Assembly (NCBI GenBank): GCA_035310145.1
Contig: DATGEL010000110.1
Coordinates: forward strand, 1-38,644
Length of the DNA: 38,644 nt
Direction: 5' to 3'
DNA from: Dehalococcoidia bacterium
Lineage (GTDB): Bacteria; Chloroflexota; Dehalococcoidia; CAUJGQ01
The notes beneath the pieces were generated by a model that did not search any database, was not told the DNA's origin, and saw only the letters and a program-made list of their open reading frames with translations. Positions 16,106 through 22,738 of this stretch are shown here, one piece after another; position 1 is the first letter of the stretch, and the number at the start of each line of letters is the position of its first letter. The position numbers and the translations under genes were made by a program.

Positions 16106-16825
16106 ACGGACCTCACTCGCGGCCGGCTGCTGCGCCTGCTCGACGCGATCGACAGCGCGGCCGGCGAAATCGCGCTCACCGCCGCCTTGCTGCCGGGCGA
16201 GCCGCTGCCGCCGGCGGTCGCCGCAGTGCCGCACGCGGCGCTGTTGGAAGCATACCGGCAGCGTGCCGAATCCGGCGCCGTGCTCTTTCTCGGCGAGCGC
16301 CGCGGCCGGCTCGTCGTGCCGCCCTATCCGCTGCGCGCCTCGTTCTGCGAACCGGGCGGCCGCACCGCGCCGCTGCGGGACTTGCTTGCCTCGGCGCCGC
16401 GCATCGCCGCGGTGCTGTTGCGGCTGGGCGGCTGGGCGATCGGCGTCTATGACGGCGAGACGCTGGTGCAGTCGCGCAACGACACCCGCTTCGTCAAGAA
16501 TCGCCATCGCAAGGGCGGTCAGAGCCAGCGCCGCTTCGACCGCATCCGCGAGAAGCAGGTGCATGAGCTGTTCGGCGGCCTCTGCGCCGCGGCCGAAGCG
16601 CAACTGGCGCCCTGGCTGGGCCGGCTGGACTACCTCGCCTACGGCGGCGATCGCCACACCGTGCAGGCGGCGCTCAAGGAGTGCCGCTTCCTGCGCGATC
16701 TGCCCTGTTCCGTGCTGCCGCGCTTCCTCAGCGTGCCCGAGCCGCGGCACGAGACGCTGGAACGGCTGCCCGTCCTGCTGAGCACGAGCCACGTCCTCAC
16801 CGTGGAGGAGGCGGCGCCGGCTTAA
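16085..16825 (+). CDS. Vms1/VLRF1-family peptidyl-tRNA hydrolase
   Basis: Protein of 246 aa matching the bacterial (acVLRF1-type) branch of the Vms1/ANKZF1 release-factor-like family. The catalytic loop 'RFVKNRHRKGGQSQRRFDRIREKQVHELF' (about 135-163) carries Gly-Gly-Gln at 144-146, the residue set that positions water for peptidyl-tRNA cleavage in eRF1-like proteins. The preceding 'GGWAIGVYDGETLVQSRNDTRF' strand region is also typical. Family members release stalled nascent chains from split large ribosomal subunits. It is cytoplasmic. The gene is divergent from the methyltransferase and its stop codon touches the convergent cyclic-nucleotide-binding gene (4-bp overlap). Confidence 0.87.
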   Translation: MTTTLSHTDLTRGRLLRLLDAIDSAAGEIALTAALLPGEPLPPAVAAVPHAALLEAYRQRAESGAVLFLGERRGRLVVPPYPLRASFCEPGGRTAPLRDLLASAPRIAAVLLRLGGWAIGVYDGETLVQSRNDTRFVKNRHRKGGQSQRRFDRIREKQVHELFGGLCAAAEAQLAPWLGRLDYLAYGGDRHTVQAALKECRFLRDLPCSVLPRFLSVPEPRHETLERLPVLLSTSHVLTVEEAAPA

Positions 16826-17259
16826 TCGAACGGCAGGGCGTCGGTGGTGGCGCGCAGGCGACTGCTCAGATAGGCGAGCATGCGCTTGGAGACCTCCGGC
16901 GAGGCCTCGACGGTTTGAAGGATCTCCCAGCGAGGGATCACCAGGCAGGTCGTCGCCTTCGTCGCCCGCACCGTGGCGGAGCGCGGCTGGTTGTCGAAGA
17001 TGCTCAGCTCACCGAAGTACTGGCCGTCTTCGAGCGTGGTCACGACGCGGGCAGCGCCCTTCTCCCGCTCCTTCAGCACCTCGACGGAGCCGCGCACGAT
17101 CACATAGAAGCTCTCGGACGGGTCGCCCTCGGCCACGATCGTCTCGCCCGCATCGAAGTCGCGCAGGTCGGCGTTGTGGGCGATGTCCAGCATGTACGCC
17201 CGGCCGAGCTGGCGAAAGAGGGGCACACGGGTGAGCGTGCGCTCGACGTCTGACTGCAT
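16822..17259 (-). CDS. stand-alone cyclic nucleotide-binding (cNMP/CRP-type) domain protein
   Basis: Protein of 145 aa consisting of one cNMP-binding beta-roll with no HTH or channel domain. The phosphate-binding cassette is intact: 'EDGQYFGELSIFDNQPRSATVRA' with Gly83, Glu84 and Arg93. Before it lies 'GETIVAEGDPSESFYVIVRGSVEVL', the classic beta-roll entry. It could bind cAMP or cGMP and act as a small sensor for a partner protein. A TGCTATAGT extended -10 lies at 17311-17319 upstream. Confidence 0.92.
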   Translation of the reverse strand: MQSDVERTLTRVPLFRQLGRAYMLDIAHNADLRDFDAGETIVAEGDPSESFYVIVRGSVEVLKEREKGAARVVTTLEDGQYFGELSIFDNQPRSATVRATKATTCLVIPRWEILQTVEASPEVSKRMLAYLSSRLRATTDALPFD

Positions 17260-17310
17260 CCTCTGCCCTCACGCCGAACGCCGCGCCCGCGGCCCCGGCA
17301 ATCTGTCTCA

Positions 17311-17319
17311 ACTATAGCA
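17311..17319 (-). promoter_or_regulatory. extended -10 promoter element
   Basis: TGCTATAGT on the minus strand (TGn plus TATAGT), 52 bp upstream of the cyclic nucleotide-binding gene. No clear -35 is seen, as is usual for extended -10 promoters. A small CCCGC-TTCG-GCGGG hairpin (17322-17335) lies just upstream. Confidence 0.45.
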
Positions 17320-17703
17320 TTCCCGCTTCGGCGGGCCGGAGCCGCGCGCCGTTCCCTGCCTCGCAGAGGCTCGGCTGTCCCTTCCCCTCATGTTCATGTC
17401 ACGTATCAGCGGAGTCACAGGAGTCACGGGAGCAAAGGCGCGGTTCGAGGACTTTCGGGAGCTCTCGACTAGCCCTCCCTTCGTCGGGCCAGAGGAAAGG
17501 GTTCGCCAAGGAGTGTACTTGGGTGCCGGTGCGTGTTCGTCTGCTCGGCGGCGCCCCCCGTCGTTGCGGCGGGGAGCGTGGGCGCAGCGGCCGCCAGTTG
17601 CAGCGCGTCGGGGCTCACGGCGTGGTGAGCTGGCAGAATCAGCGCATCACGCTGAAGAAGCCGGCGGCGTTGCGCCGGCGCGGCCGCTCGCGCTCCCGTC
17701 GGT
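17320..17703. other. intergenic region without a gene
   Basis: No credible coding frame on either strand. It contains a duplicated GGAGTCAC (17412-17433 area), a short hairpin CCAAG/CTTGG near 17506-17522, and GC-rich inverted repeats toward 17700 that could end GH18 transcription. I found no tRNA or recognised riboswitch. Confidence 0.5.
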
Positions 17704-18897
17704 TCAGCGGCAGGCGCCGGCGGCATGCAGCAGCGGCTGCGAGTTCGCCACTACGTCCTGGCCCAGCCGCCAGACGATCACGCCGCCGATGGCGGCAGAG
17801 ACGACATACCGGCACTTCGCCGCGATCGAGGCCGCGTCGTCGAAGGTAATCACGCCGGGGCCGTCCTGGCGCTGCAGGTAGGGTGTCTGCGTCTGCGCAT
17901 TGCGCCCCTGCGTCCAGCCCCGGTTGACCAGCATGGCGATGTCCTTGTAGTCGGGCGAGCTGCCGTTCGTCGGCGCGGCCAGGGGCGCGTAGACGCCGGT
18001 CGCCTGGTCGTAGCGCTGGCCGAAGAAGGGCAGGCCGATCAACAGCTTTTCAGCCGGCACACCGCGGCCCAGGTAGTAGGCCACGCTGTCGGCGACGTTG
18101 TCCTCACCGGGACGGCCGGGGTGCAGCGCCGCGTTGTCGTCCGCGTAGTGGCTCCAGCCGGCGCCGCCCATGTCGTAGGTCATGGACGAGAACCAGGTCA
18201 GATCGGGCACGATCGCGGCCACGTCGAGCCACTGGCCGCGGTAGTCGGTCGGCGCCGCGGCCAGCGAGAGCGAGCGGTTCGGCCCGAGCGCCGCGCGCAG
18301 AGCGGCGATCAGCGCCGTAAGGTTGTCGCGGTCGGCCGCCGAGTTGGGGAACTCCCAGTCCAGGTCGACGCCGTCGTAGCCGTTGGCATCGACCAGTCGC
18401 AGCAGGTCGCTCACGAACTCCTGCCGCGTGCTCTCGTGTGCGGCCAGGCCGCTGAAGCCGGCGCGGGCCGCCTCGTCGTCGCCGCCCACGACCAGCACGA
18501 TGCGCGCCCCCGCCGCGTGCGTCTTCACGATCAGGGCCGGGTCGGGGAACGGCCCCCAGTCAGGGATCTGGATCGTGCCGTCCGGTCGCGGCGTGACGGC
18601 GAAGTGCGCCACGTCTGTGACGACGTTGAAGTCGATGTCGTTTTCGCTGTAACCGCTGTTACGCGCCCAGATCGGGAAGTAGGCGACGACGTGACGCTGT
18701 ACCGCGGTCTCGGCCCGTGCCGCGGCGGGCTGAGCGGAGATGGCCGCGTGCGACAGCCCACCGGCGCCGAAGGCCGCGGCACCAAGGCTGGCGGCCGCCA
18801 GCGCCGCCGCGCCGAGCAAGCGGTGCAAGGAACGGTGAGGGCGGTGCGTGCACTGAGCGCCGCGCCTGGTGAAAGCGGTGGAGCGGACCAGAGACAT
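17704..18897 (-). CDS. secreted GH18-family glycoside hydrolase (chitinase-like)
   Basis: Protein of 397 aa. An N-terminal basic region and long hydrophobic Ala-rich segment (about 27-52) form a signal peptide. The GH18 barrel starts at 'RHVVAYFPIWA' (68-78). The catalytic motif D-G-x-D-x-D-x-E is intact: 'YDGVDLDWEFP' with Glu182 as the proton donor and Asp178/Asp180 before it. Downstream 'SSMTYDMGGAGWSHYADDNAAL' supplies the conserved Met-Tyr-Asp on beta6, and 'AAIGGVIVWRLGQD' the Trp on beta8. It should hydrolyse beta-1,4-GlcNAc polymers (chitin or peptidoglycan-like glycans) outside the cell; spore-cortex YaaH-type function is another option. Its 5' leader contains a c-di-GMP-I riboswitch and a terminator-like hairpin. 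A related gene at 11.7 kb is broken. Confidence 0.92.
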   Translation of the reverse strand: MSLVRSTAFTRRGAQCTHRPHRSLHRLLGAAALAAASLGAAAFGAGGLSHAAISAQPAAARAETAVQRHVVAYFPIWARNSGYSENDIDFNVVTDVAHFAVTPRPDGTIQIPDWGPFPDPALIVKTHAAGARIVLVVGGDDEAARAGFSGLAAHESTRQEFVSDLLRLVDANGYDGVDLDWEFPNSAADRDNLTALIAALRAALGPNRSLSLAAAPTDYRGQWLDVAAIVPDLTWFSSMTYDMGGAGWSHYADDNAALHPGRPGEDNVADSVAYYLGRGVPAEKLLIGLPFFGQRYDQATGVYAPLAAPTNGSSPDYKDIAMLVNRGWTQGRNAQTQTPYLQRQDGPGVITFDDAASIAAKCRYVVSAAIGGVIVWRLGQDVVANSQPLLHAAGACR

Positions 18898-18918
18898 CGG
18901 GTTCTCGCCTCAAACGCA

Positions 18919-18952
18919 CGAGCCGCTGCCGGGAGAGATCGGCAGCGGCTCG
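18919..18952 (-). terminator. terminator-like hairpin in the GH18 leader (riboswitch expression platform)
   Basis: Perfect 12-bp arms CGAGCCGCTGCC (18919-18930) and GGCAGCGGCTCG (18941-18952) with a 10-nt loop, followed in the mRNA by UGCGUUUG. It lies between the c-di-GMP aptamer and the GH18 start codon (22 nt away). The U-run is weak, so it may act as a transcription terminator or as a barrier near the ribosome-binding site. Confidence 0.6.
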
Positions 18953-18977
18953 CACGAAGAGGGAGGACACCAGGGGT

Positions 18978-19082
18978 CCATGCCTTCGGCGGCCCGGCTG
19001 CCGTGGCCGCTGACGCGGCGGTAGGCCCGTGGCTTTGCGCCCCCGCCTTTCGGCGGGTTTGCCTTTTCGGGGTGATCCCCGG
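18978..19082 (-). promoter_or_regulatory. cyclic-di-GMP-I (GEMM) riboswitch
   Basis: On the minus strand the leader contains the conserved GEMM-I core in order. It starts with AGGCAAACC (19056-19064), then a GAAA tetraloop hairpin CGCCGAAAGGCG, then GGCGCAAAGCCACGGG and CCUAC. A variable hairpin follows (CCGC...GCGG), and finally CGGCAGCCGGGCCGCC (18988-19003), matching the consensus second half. Closing pairs (CACC/GGUG) extend toward 19082 and 18978; exact ends are approximate. In this class the aptamer binds c-di-GMP with the A-rich GCAAA and CGCAAAGCC segments. It lies about 80 nt upstream of the GH18 gene, so the second messenger probably controls a secreted hydrolase. Match made by eye to the known motif. 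Confidence 0.9.
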
Positions 19083-19119
19083 ATACGTGCTGAACGGGGC
19101 AACGATTGCTGAAGTGTTC

Positions 19120-19136
19120 CACCGATAATATCGGTG
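19120..19136 (-). promoter_or_regulatory. perfect palindrome overlapping a -10 box upstream of the riboswitch
   Basis: CACCGATATTATCGGTG is a perfect 17-bp palindrome and contains TATTAT (19125-19130, minus strand), a good -10 hexamer. Transcription from here would start about 30 nt before the aptamer. An operator overlapping the promoter is a reasonable reading. A second imperfect palindrome, CTGTTACTGAAGTGACAG, lies at 19179-19196. Confidence 0.45.
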
Positions 19137-19449
19137 CAAGATCGCGCGGGCATAGGGTTAGGAACAATTCCCGCCAAACTGTTACTGAAGTGACAGGTTC
19201 GCGACGCAGTTCCGGCAGGATGCCGCGCACGGCGCCGTACGCGGCATCCTGCCTTATCCCGGATCGCTAACCCAATCCTTGCCCGGAGCTTCTTGCCAAC
19301 GATCCGCTTCCTTAAGACCTCAAAAGACCTCAAACCTCCCGAATCTCCTGACCAGCCGAAACGGGAAAGGGCCCTGGTGAGGCTGAGGCCGATCTGCGCG
19401 GCGCGTGCGGCGTCGGGCCGCGCCGCGGCGTCGGAGGCGTCGGGGGCTG

Positions 19450-19458
19450 TGCTATCAT
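19450..19458 (+). promoter_or_regulatory. extended -10 promoter element for the DUF4397 gene
   Basis: TGCTATCAT (TGn plus TATCAT) lies 74 bp before the TTG start of the DUF4397 gene. The rest of the 634-bp divergent region (18898-19531) holds the riboswitch, hairpin and palindromes listed separately, and no gene. Confidence 0.45.
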
Positions 19459-19531
19459 CGCCTCTTGAAGCCGAACGGGCGCCCGTGCCCGGCGTGACCG
19501 TCCGTTCCACCGCAGCATCGGGAGGAACCCT

Positions 19532-20566
19532 TTGCCACCAGCGGCGCGGCCGCACCGCCGCGGCGAGCGCGGCCGCTTGGCCTTGCTTGCGCTCGTCACC
19601 GTCCTTGGCGCTCTCTTGCCCTCCCGCCACGCGGCCGTGGCGCAGTCCAGCCCCTCGGGCCGGATCAGCTTCCTGCATCTTTCCGCCGATGCGCCCGCGC
19701 TGGACGTCTACATCGACGGCGGCCGGGCGATCACCGGCCTCGCTTTCGGCGAGACCTCGGAGTATTTCGGCCTGGCGCCGGGCGGCCACCACGTGCAGAT
19801 CACGGCGTCGGGCAGGCTCGACCAGTTGCTGAGCGACACCGCGACGATCGACGCCGGCAGCAGCTACACCTGGGTGATCTCCGGCCTCGTCTCCACCTCC
19901 GATGTCACGATCGCGGTGACCCCGGACCTGCTGATCGCCCGCCACGTGCAGCTCAGCGACAACGCCGGCCTCGCCACCGACGGCCTGCCGCGGCTGCGCA
20001 TCGTCAACGCCTCGCCTGGCTCCGGCAGCTTCGACGTACGGACCGACGCCGGTTTCACGCTTGCCGGCGGACTGAGCTACGGCAACGCCAGCGACTACAC
20101 GGCGCTGCAGCCCGGCAGCTACACGGTGAACGTCTATCCGGCCGGCGGGCAGTCGCCGATCGCTTCGATCGGGGCGCTGGCGGTGCAGGGCCAGAACGCG
20201 TACACGCTGGTGCTGGGCGGCTTGTTGCCCGCGGTGATCGCGCCAAGCCCGGCGAACGAGGTGCAGGCCTTCACATCGGTGCGGCTCACCGATCAGAACG
20301 CGCTGCGCTCGGCGCCGCTGACGCGGGGCTGCAACCAGGTGATCTTCAACCTGCCGGTGGCAACACCGATCGTCAACATCTTGCAGCGTCTGGCCGATCC
20401 GGCGCTGGTGGCCTCGATCTGGCGCTTCGACAACAGCCTGAAGACGCTGCGCGCCGGCTACTTCAGCGATCCGGGCGCGCCGGTAGACTACGGCGCCACC
20501 AGCGCTTCGCCGGAAGCGTCGTTCATCTGCGTCAGCGCCAACACGAGCTGGAACCCGGCGTCGTAA
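19532..20566 (+). CDS. secreted DUF4397-domain protein
   Basis: Protein of 344 aa starting at TTG, with GGAGG (19521-19525) 6 nt upstream. An Arg-rich n-region and hydrophobic segment (about 16-36) form a signal peptide ending near 'AVA-QSS'. Two DUF4397 immunoglobulin-like units follow: 'GRISFLHLSADAPALDVYIDGGRAITGLAFGETSEYFGLAPGGHHVQI' and 'PRLRIVNASPGSGSFDVRTDAGFTLAGGLSYGNASDYTALQPGSYTVNV', both with the family's 'R-x-x-x-x-S/A-x-x-A/G-...-Y-L/T' pattern. The C-terminal 90 residues are not repeat-like and contain two Cys. Function unknown; extracellular, possibly adhesive or structural. Confidence 0.85.
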   Translation: MPPAARPHRRGERGRLALLALVTVLGALLPSRHAAVAQSSPSGRISFLHLSADAPALDVYIDGGRAITGLAFGETSEYFGLAPGGHHVQITASGRLDQLLSDTATIDAGSSYTWVISGLVSTSDVTIAVTPDLLIARHVQLSDNAGLATDGLPRLRIVNASPGSGSFDVRTDAGFTLAGGLSYGNASDYTALQPGSYTVNVYPAGGQSPIASIGALAVQGQNAYTLVLGGLLPAVIAPSPANEVQAFTSVRLTDQNALRSAPLTRGCNQVIFNLPVATPIVNILQRLADPALVASIWRFDNSLKTLRAGYFSDPGAPVDYGATSASPEASFICVSANTSWNPAS

Positions 20567-20570
20567 GACC

Positions 20571-20629
20571 GACGGCGGCCAGCGGCTGCCTCAACCCGGT
20601 CGCGTGCCGGCCGCTGCGTTGCCGCCGTC
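20571..20629. terminator. bidirectional terminator-like hairpin between convergent genes
   Basis: Arms GACGGCGGC (20571-20579) and GCCGCCGTC (20621-20629), with an inner pair CAGCGGC (20580-20586) and GCCGCTG (20610-20616). It starts 5 bp after the DUF4397 stop and covers the 3' end of the selenoprotein gene. No U-tract is evident. Confidence 0.45.
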
Positions 20630-21154
20630 GAGGCCGAGGATGGCGAGCACGTCGGGCAGGACCTCGCTCGCCCGCTCGCGCACCTGCGCGGCGGTCAGGT
20701 TGCCGATCGGGTGCGGCACCTGCGCGTAGCGGTAGCCGGGAAAGCCGTGGCGGCGGGCCATCATATCCGCCGTATGCACGAAGCGCGTGGTGACGATCGC
20801 CGCCGCCGGAATGCCGCGCTTCTCGAAGATCGTGCCGTCGGCCACACTGGCCGCGCTGCATGACCCTCAATCGCCCACGCCGGCGATCACCACCTGGCAC
20901 TTGGCCACCAGCTCGTCCACGATCGCCGCCGGCGCCGGCAACGAAAAGCTCGGCTTAGTGCGGGCCACGACCGTTTCCAGGCCGTAACGCTCGGCCAGCA
21001 ACGCCCCGAGCGCGCCGAGGATCGCGTCGGCGTTGAGCTTGGAGTTGCCGAGCAGGCCAACCGTGGCGCCGTCGAGTGTGGCGAGCCGGCGTGGCGCCAG
21101 CTCGGCGCAGCGCTCCGCGGAGTGCCCTTCGGGGCTGATCAGGATCGATGCCAT
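20591..21154 (-). CDS. UGSC-family selenoprotein, read through an in-frame UGA
   Basis: A normal reading gives two separate ORFs (20870-21154 and a GTG-started one at 20591-20845) in the same frame, parted only by TGA at 20867-20869. Read as selenocysteine (U96), the join becomes 'VVIAGVGDUGSCSAASVADG', the diagnostic Sec-Gly-Ser-Cys redox motif of the UGSC (seleno)protein family, giving a single 187-aa protein. Downstream 'GTIFEKRGIPAAAIVTTRFVHTADMMA' and 'YAQVPHPIGNLT' continue the family pattern. A SECIS-like hairpin follows the UGA (see separate entry). The family is related in motif to glycine/betaine reductase component B; its reaction is unknown. It is the last gene of a minus-strand catabolic cluster, 26 bp after an amidohydrolase. 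GAGG lies 7 nt before the ATG. A nonsense mutation is the alternative. Confidence 0.88.
20840..20852 (-). promoter_or_regulatory. candidate bacterial SECIS hairpin
   Basis: In the mRNA, GGCCA-GUG-UGGCC forms a perfect 5-bp stem with a small apical loop whose first residue is G, located 20 nt after the UGA. Bacterial SECIS elements recognised by SelB are short stem-loops just downstream of the UGA with a G at the start of the loop about 16-37 nt away, so position and loop base both fit. Outer C-G pairs may extend it. Confidence 0.6.
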
Positions 21155-21179
21155 CGCGTCCTCGCTCTCTCCGGCCGTC

Positions 21180-22304
21180 TCAGTTCAGGTCCAGATTGTA
21201 GAGCGTGATCATGTTGCCGCGCAGGAACTTCTCCTTCTCATCGAGCGGGATGTCGCCGAAGTTCTTCTGGATGAACTCCTGGCTGCGCGGCCAAGTCGAG
21301 TCGAAGTGCGGGTAGTCCGAGGCCCAGAGCAGGTTGTCGCTGCCGACCAGGTCGCGCGTGCGCACGCCGGCCACGTCGTCCTGGAAGGTGCAGTAGACCT
21401 GCCGCCGCCAGTAGTCCGTGGCCGACATCTGCATCGCCGGATAGCGGTTGCCCCAGCGGTAGTAGGCCTGGTCCAGCCGCCGGAAGGCGTTGGCGAGCCA
21501 GCCGATGTCGTTCTCGGCCGAGACGAGCTTGAGCCGCGGGTGCCGCTCCAGCACGCCACCGACGATCATCTCCATGATCGTGGTCGTGATGATGCGCGGC
21601 AGGTTCATGTAGCTGGTGATAACGTCCTGCGTCAGGCCGCTGTCTTGCGAGCCGGTGAGGATGTGCATGCAGACCGGCAGGCCCAGCTTCTCCGCCTCCG
21701 CCCAGAATGGCTCCCACGCAGGGTTGGTGTAGCGCAGCTCGGGCGGCGGGTCGGAGGAGATCAGGACGCCGCGCAGGCCGAGCTTCGCCGCCCGCTCCAG
21801 TTCTTTGAGCGCCTCGTGCACGTCGCGGATCGCGACCGAGGCGATGCCCAGCAGCCGGCGTGGGTCGTGCGACTGATACTCGGCCACCCAGTCGTTGTAG
21901 GCGCGGAAGGCGTCGCGCTGCAATTCGGCGTCGGGGTGCTGATACATGAACATGGTGATGCCGGCGAAGAGCACCTCGGCGTCCACGCCGTCGGCGTCCA
22001 TGTCCCTGATCCGCTCGGCCGGGTCCCAGCCGCCGCGCCGCACGGCGGCGTAGCCGCCCCGGCCCCACTCCTCGATCTTCTCCGCCGGGATGCCGGCGCA
22101 GCCGAAGGTGGCGACCGTGGCCGGGCGGATCGGCGGCGCGTTGACGAAGTCGCCCTTCTGCCCGTTCCACTCGTGAATGATCGCGATGCGGTCGCGGAAC
22201 TTCGGTGAGAGATACCGCTGCCACATGTCCACTGGCTCGAGCGTGTGCGAGTCGGCGGAAATGATGCGGATCGCTCGTTCGGCTGCGTTCTTCGTGGCCG
22301 GCAT
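21180..22304 (-). CDS. amidohydrolase-family (ACMSD-like) metal-dependent hydrolase
   Basis: Protein of 374 aa, amidohydrolase_2 TIM barrel. The N-terminal metal motif is 'ISADSHTLEPVDMWQRYL' (Asp18-x-His20, E-P following), the central His is in 'VCMHILTGS', and the late Asp is in 'LLWASDYPHFDSTWP'. These match the decarboxylase/hydrolase group that includes ACMSD and gamma-resorcylate decarboxylase. I chose ATG 22304 because GGAGG sits 5-6 nt upstream; a TTG start seven codons earlier is also open. It lies between a DinB-like gene and the selenoprotein in one apparent operon. Substrate unknown, plausibly an aromatic carboxylate or ring-cleavage product. Confidence 0.9.
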   Translation of the reverse strand: MPATKNAAERAIRIISADSHTLEPVDMWQRYLSPKFRDRIAIIHEWNGQKGDFVNAPPIRPATVATFGCAGIPAEKIEEWGRGGYAAVRRGGWDPAERIRDMDADGVDAEVLFAGITMFMYQHPDAELQRDAFRAYNDWVAEYQSHDPRRLLGIASVAIRDVHEALKELERAAKLGLRGVLISSDPPPELRYTNPAWEPFWAEAEKLGLPVCMHILTGSQDSGLTQDVITSYMNLPRIITTTIMEMIVGGVLERHPRLKLVSAENDIGWLANAFRRLDQAYYRWGNRYPAMQMSATDYWRRQVYCTFQDDVAGVRTRDLVGSDNLLWASDYPHFDSTWPRSQEFIQKNFGDIPLDEKEKFLRGNMITLYNLDLN

Positions 22305-22321
22305 CGCTTCCTCCGCTTCCC

Positions 22322-22738
22322 TCAAGCCTGTCCGAGCGCCCGCTCGATCTCGTCCAGGTGGTCGCCGCGATGCGCCGTGTGCACGCGCCGCCGCGGCGGC
22401 AGTTGCGCCAGCGCCGCGGCCGGCAGCGCCGCCATCAGGCGTTCCAGCGTCGCGGCGGCGGCGATTGCCTGCTCAAGCGCCTCGCGTGGCGGCAGCGTCA
22501 GCCAGAGCGGCAGCCGTGCGGCGTTGATCGCGTCTGCCTCAGGCAACGTCCACCAGGCGGGCGGCAGACCGTGCCGTTGCCAGACCTCCAGCGCCCCGAC
22601 CTGGCGTGCCTCCCAGTAGGCGAGGTGAGCCAGCTTCGCCGCCACGGTCCAACCGTCACCAAGCGGCCGGCGCAACTCTTCGTTGCTCAGCGAGGTCAGC
22701 GCCTGCAGCCGGCCCACCTGCGTCCTGGTCGCCGTCAC
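22322..22738 (-). CDS. DinB-superfamily protein (putative thiol-dependent metalloenzyme)
   Basis: Protein of 138 aa, four-helix DinB fold. Likely metal ligands are His in 'AAKLAHLAYWEARQ' and the two His of 'VHTAHRGDHLDEIERAL' near the C-terminus, the usual H...H-x3-H arrangement. Members include mycothiol- or bacillithiol-dependent isomerases and transferases. The GTG start overlaps the stop of the upstream amidohydrolase by 4 bp (GTGA), so translation is probably coupled. It may be a thiol-dependent isomerase of the same catabolic route, by analogy with maleylpyruvate isomerase. Confidence 0.82.
   Translation of the reverse strand: MTATRTQVGRLQALTSLSNEELRRPLGDGWTVAAKLAHLAYWEARQVGALEVWQRHGLPPAWWTLPEADAINAARLPLWLTLPPREALEQAIAAAATLERLMAALPAAALAQLPPRRRVHTAHRGDHLDEIERALGQA

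Noticed and set aside
16106-16792. N-terminal extension of the methyltransferase frame
   Set aside because: The frame stays open antisense to VLRF1, but residues there are low-complexity and unlike the family.
17390-17881. Plus-strand ORF of 163 codons
   Set aside because: Arg/Ala-rich sequence without motifs, overlapping the 3' end of the GH18 gene; no ribosome-binding site.
20867-20869. TGA as a simple inactivating mutation
   Set aside because: It falls exactly at the U of the UGSC motif, both flanks keep the frame, and a SECIS-like hairpin follows; readthrough as Sec is the better explanation.
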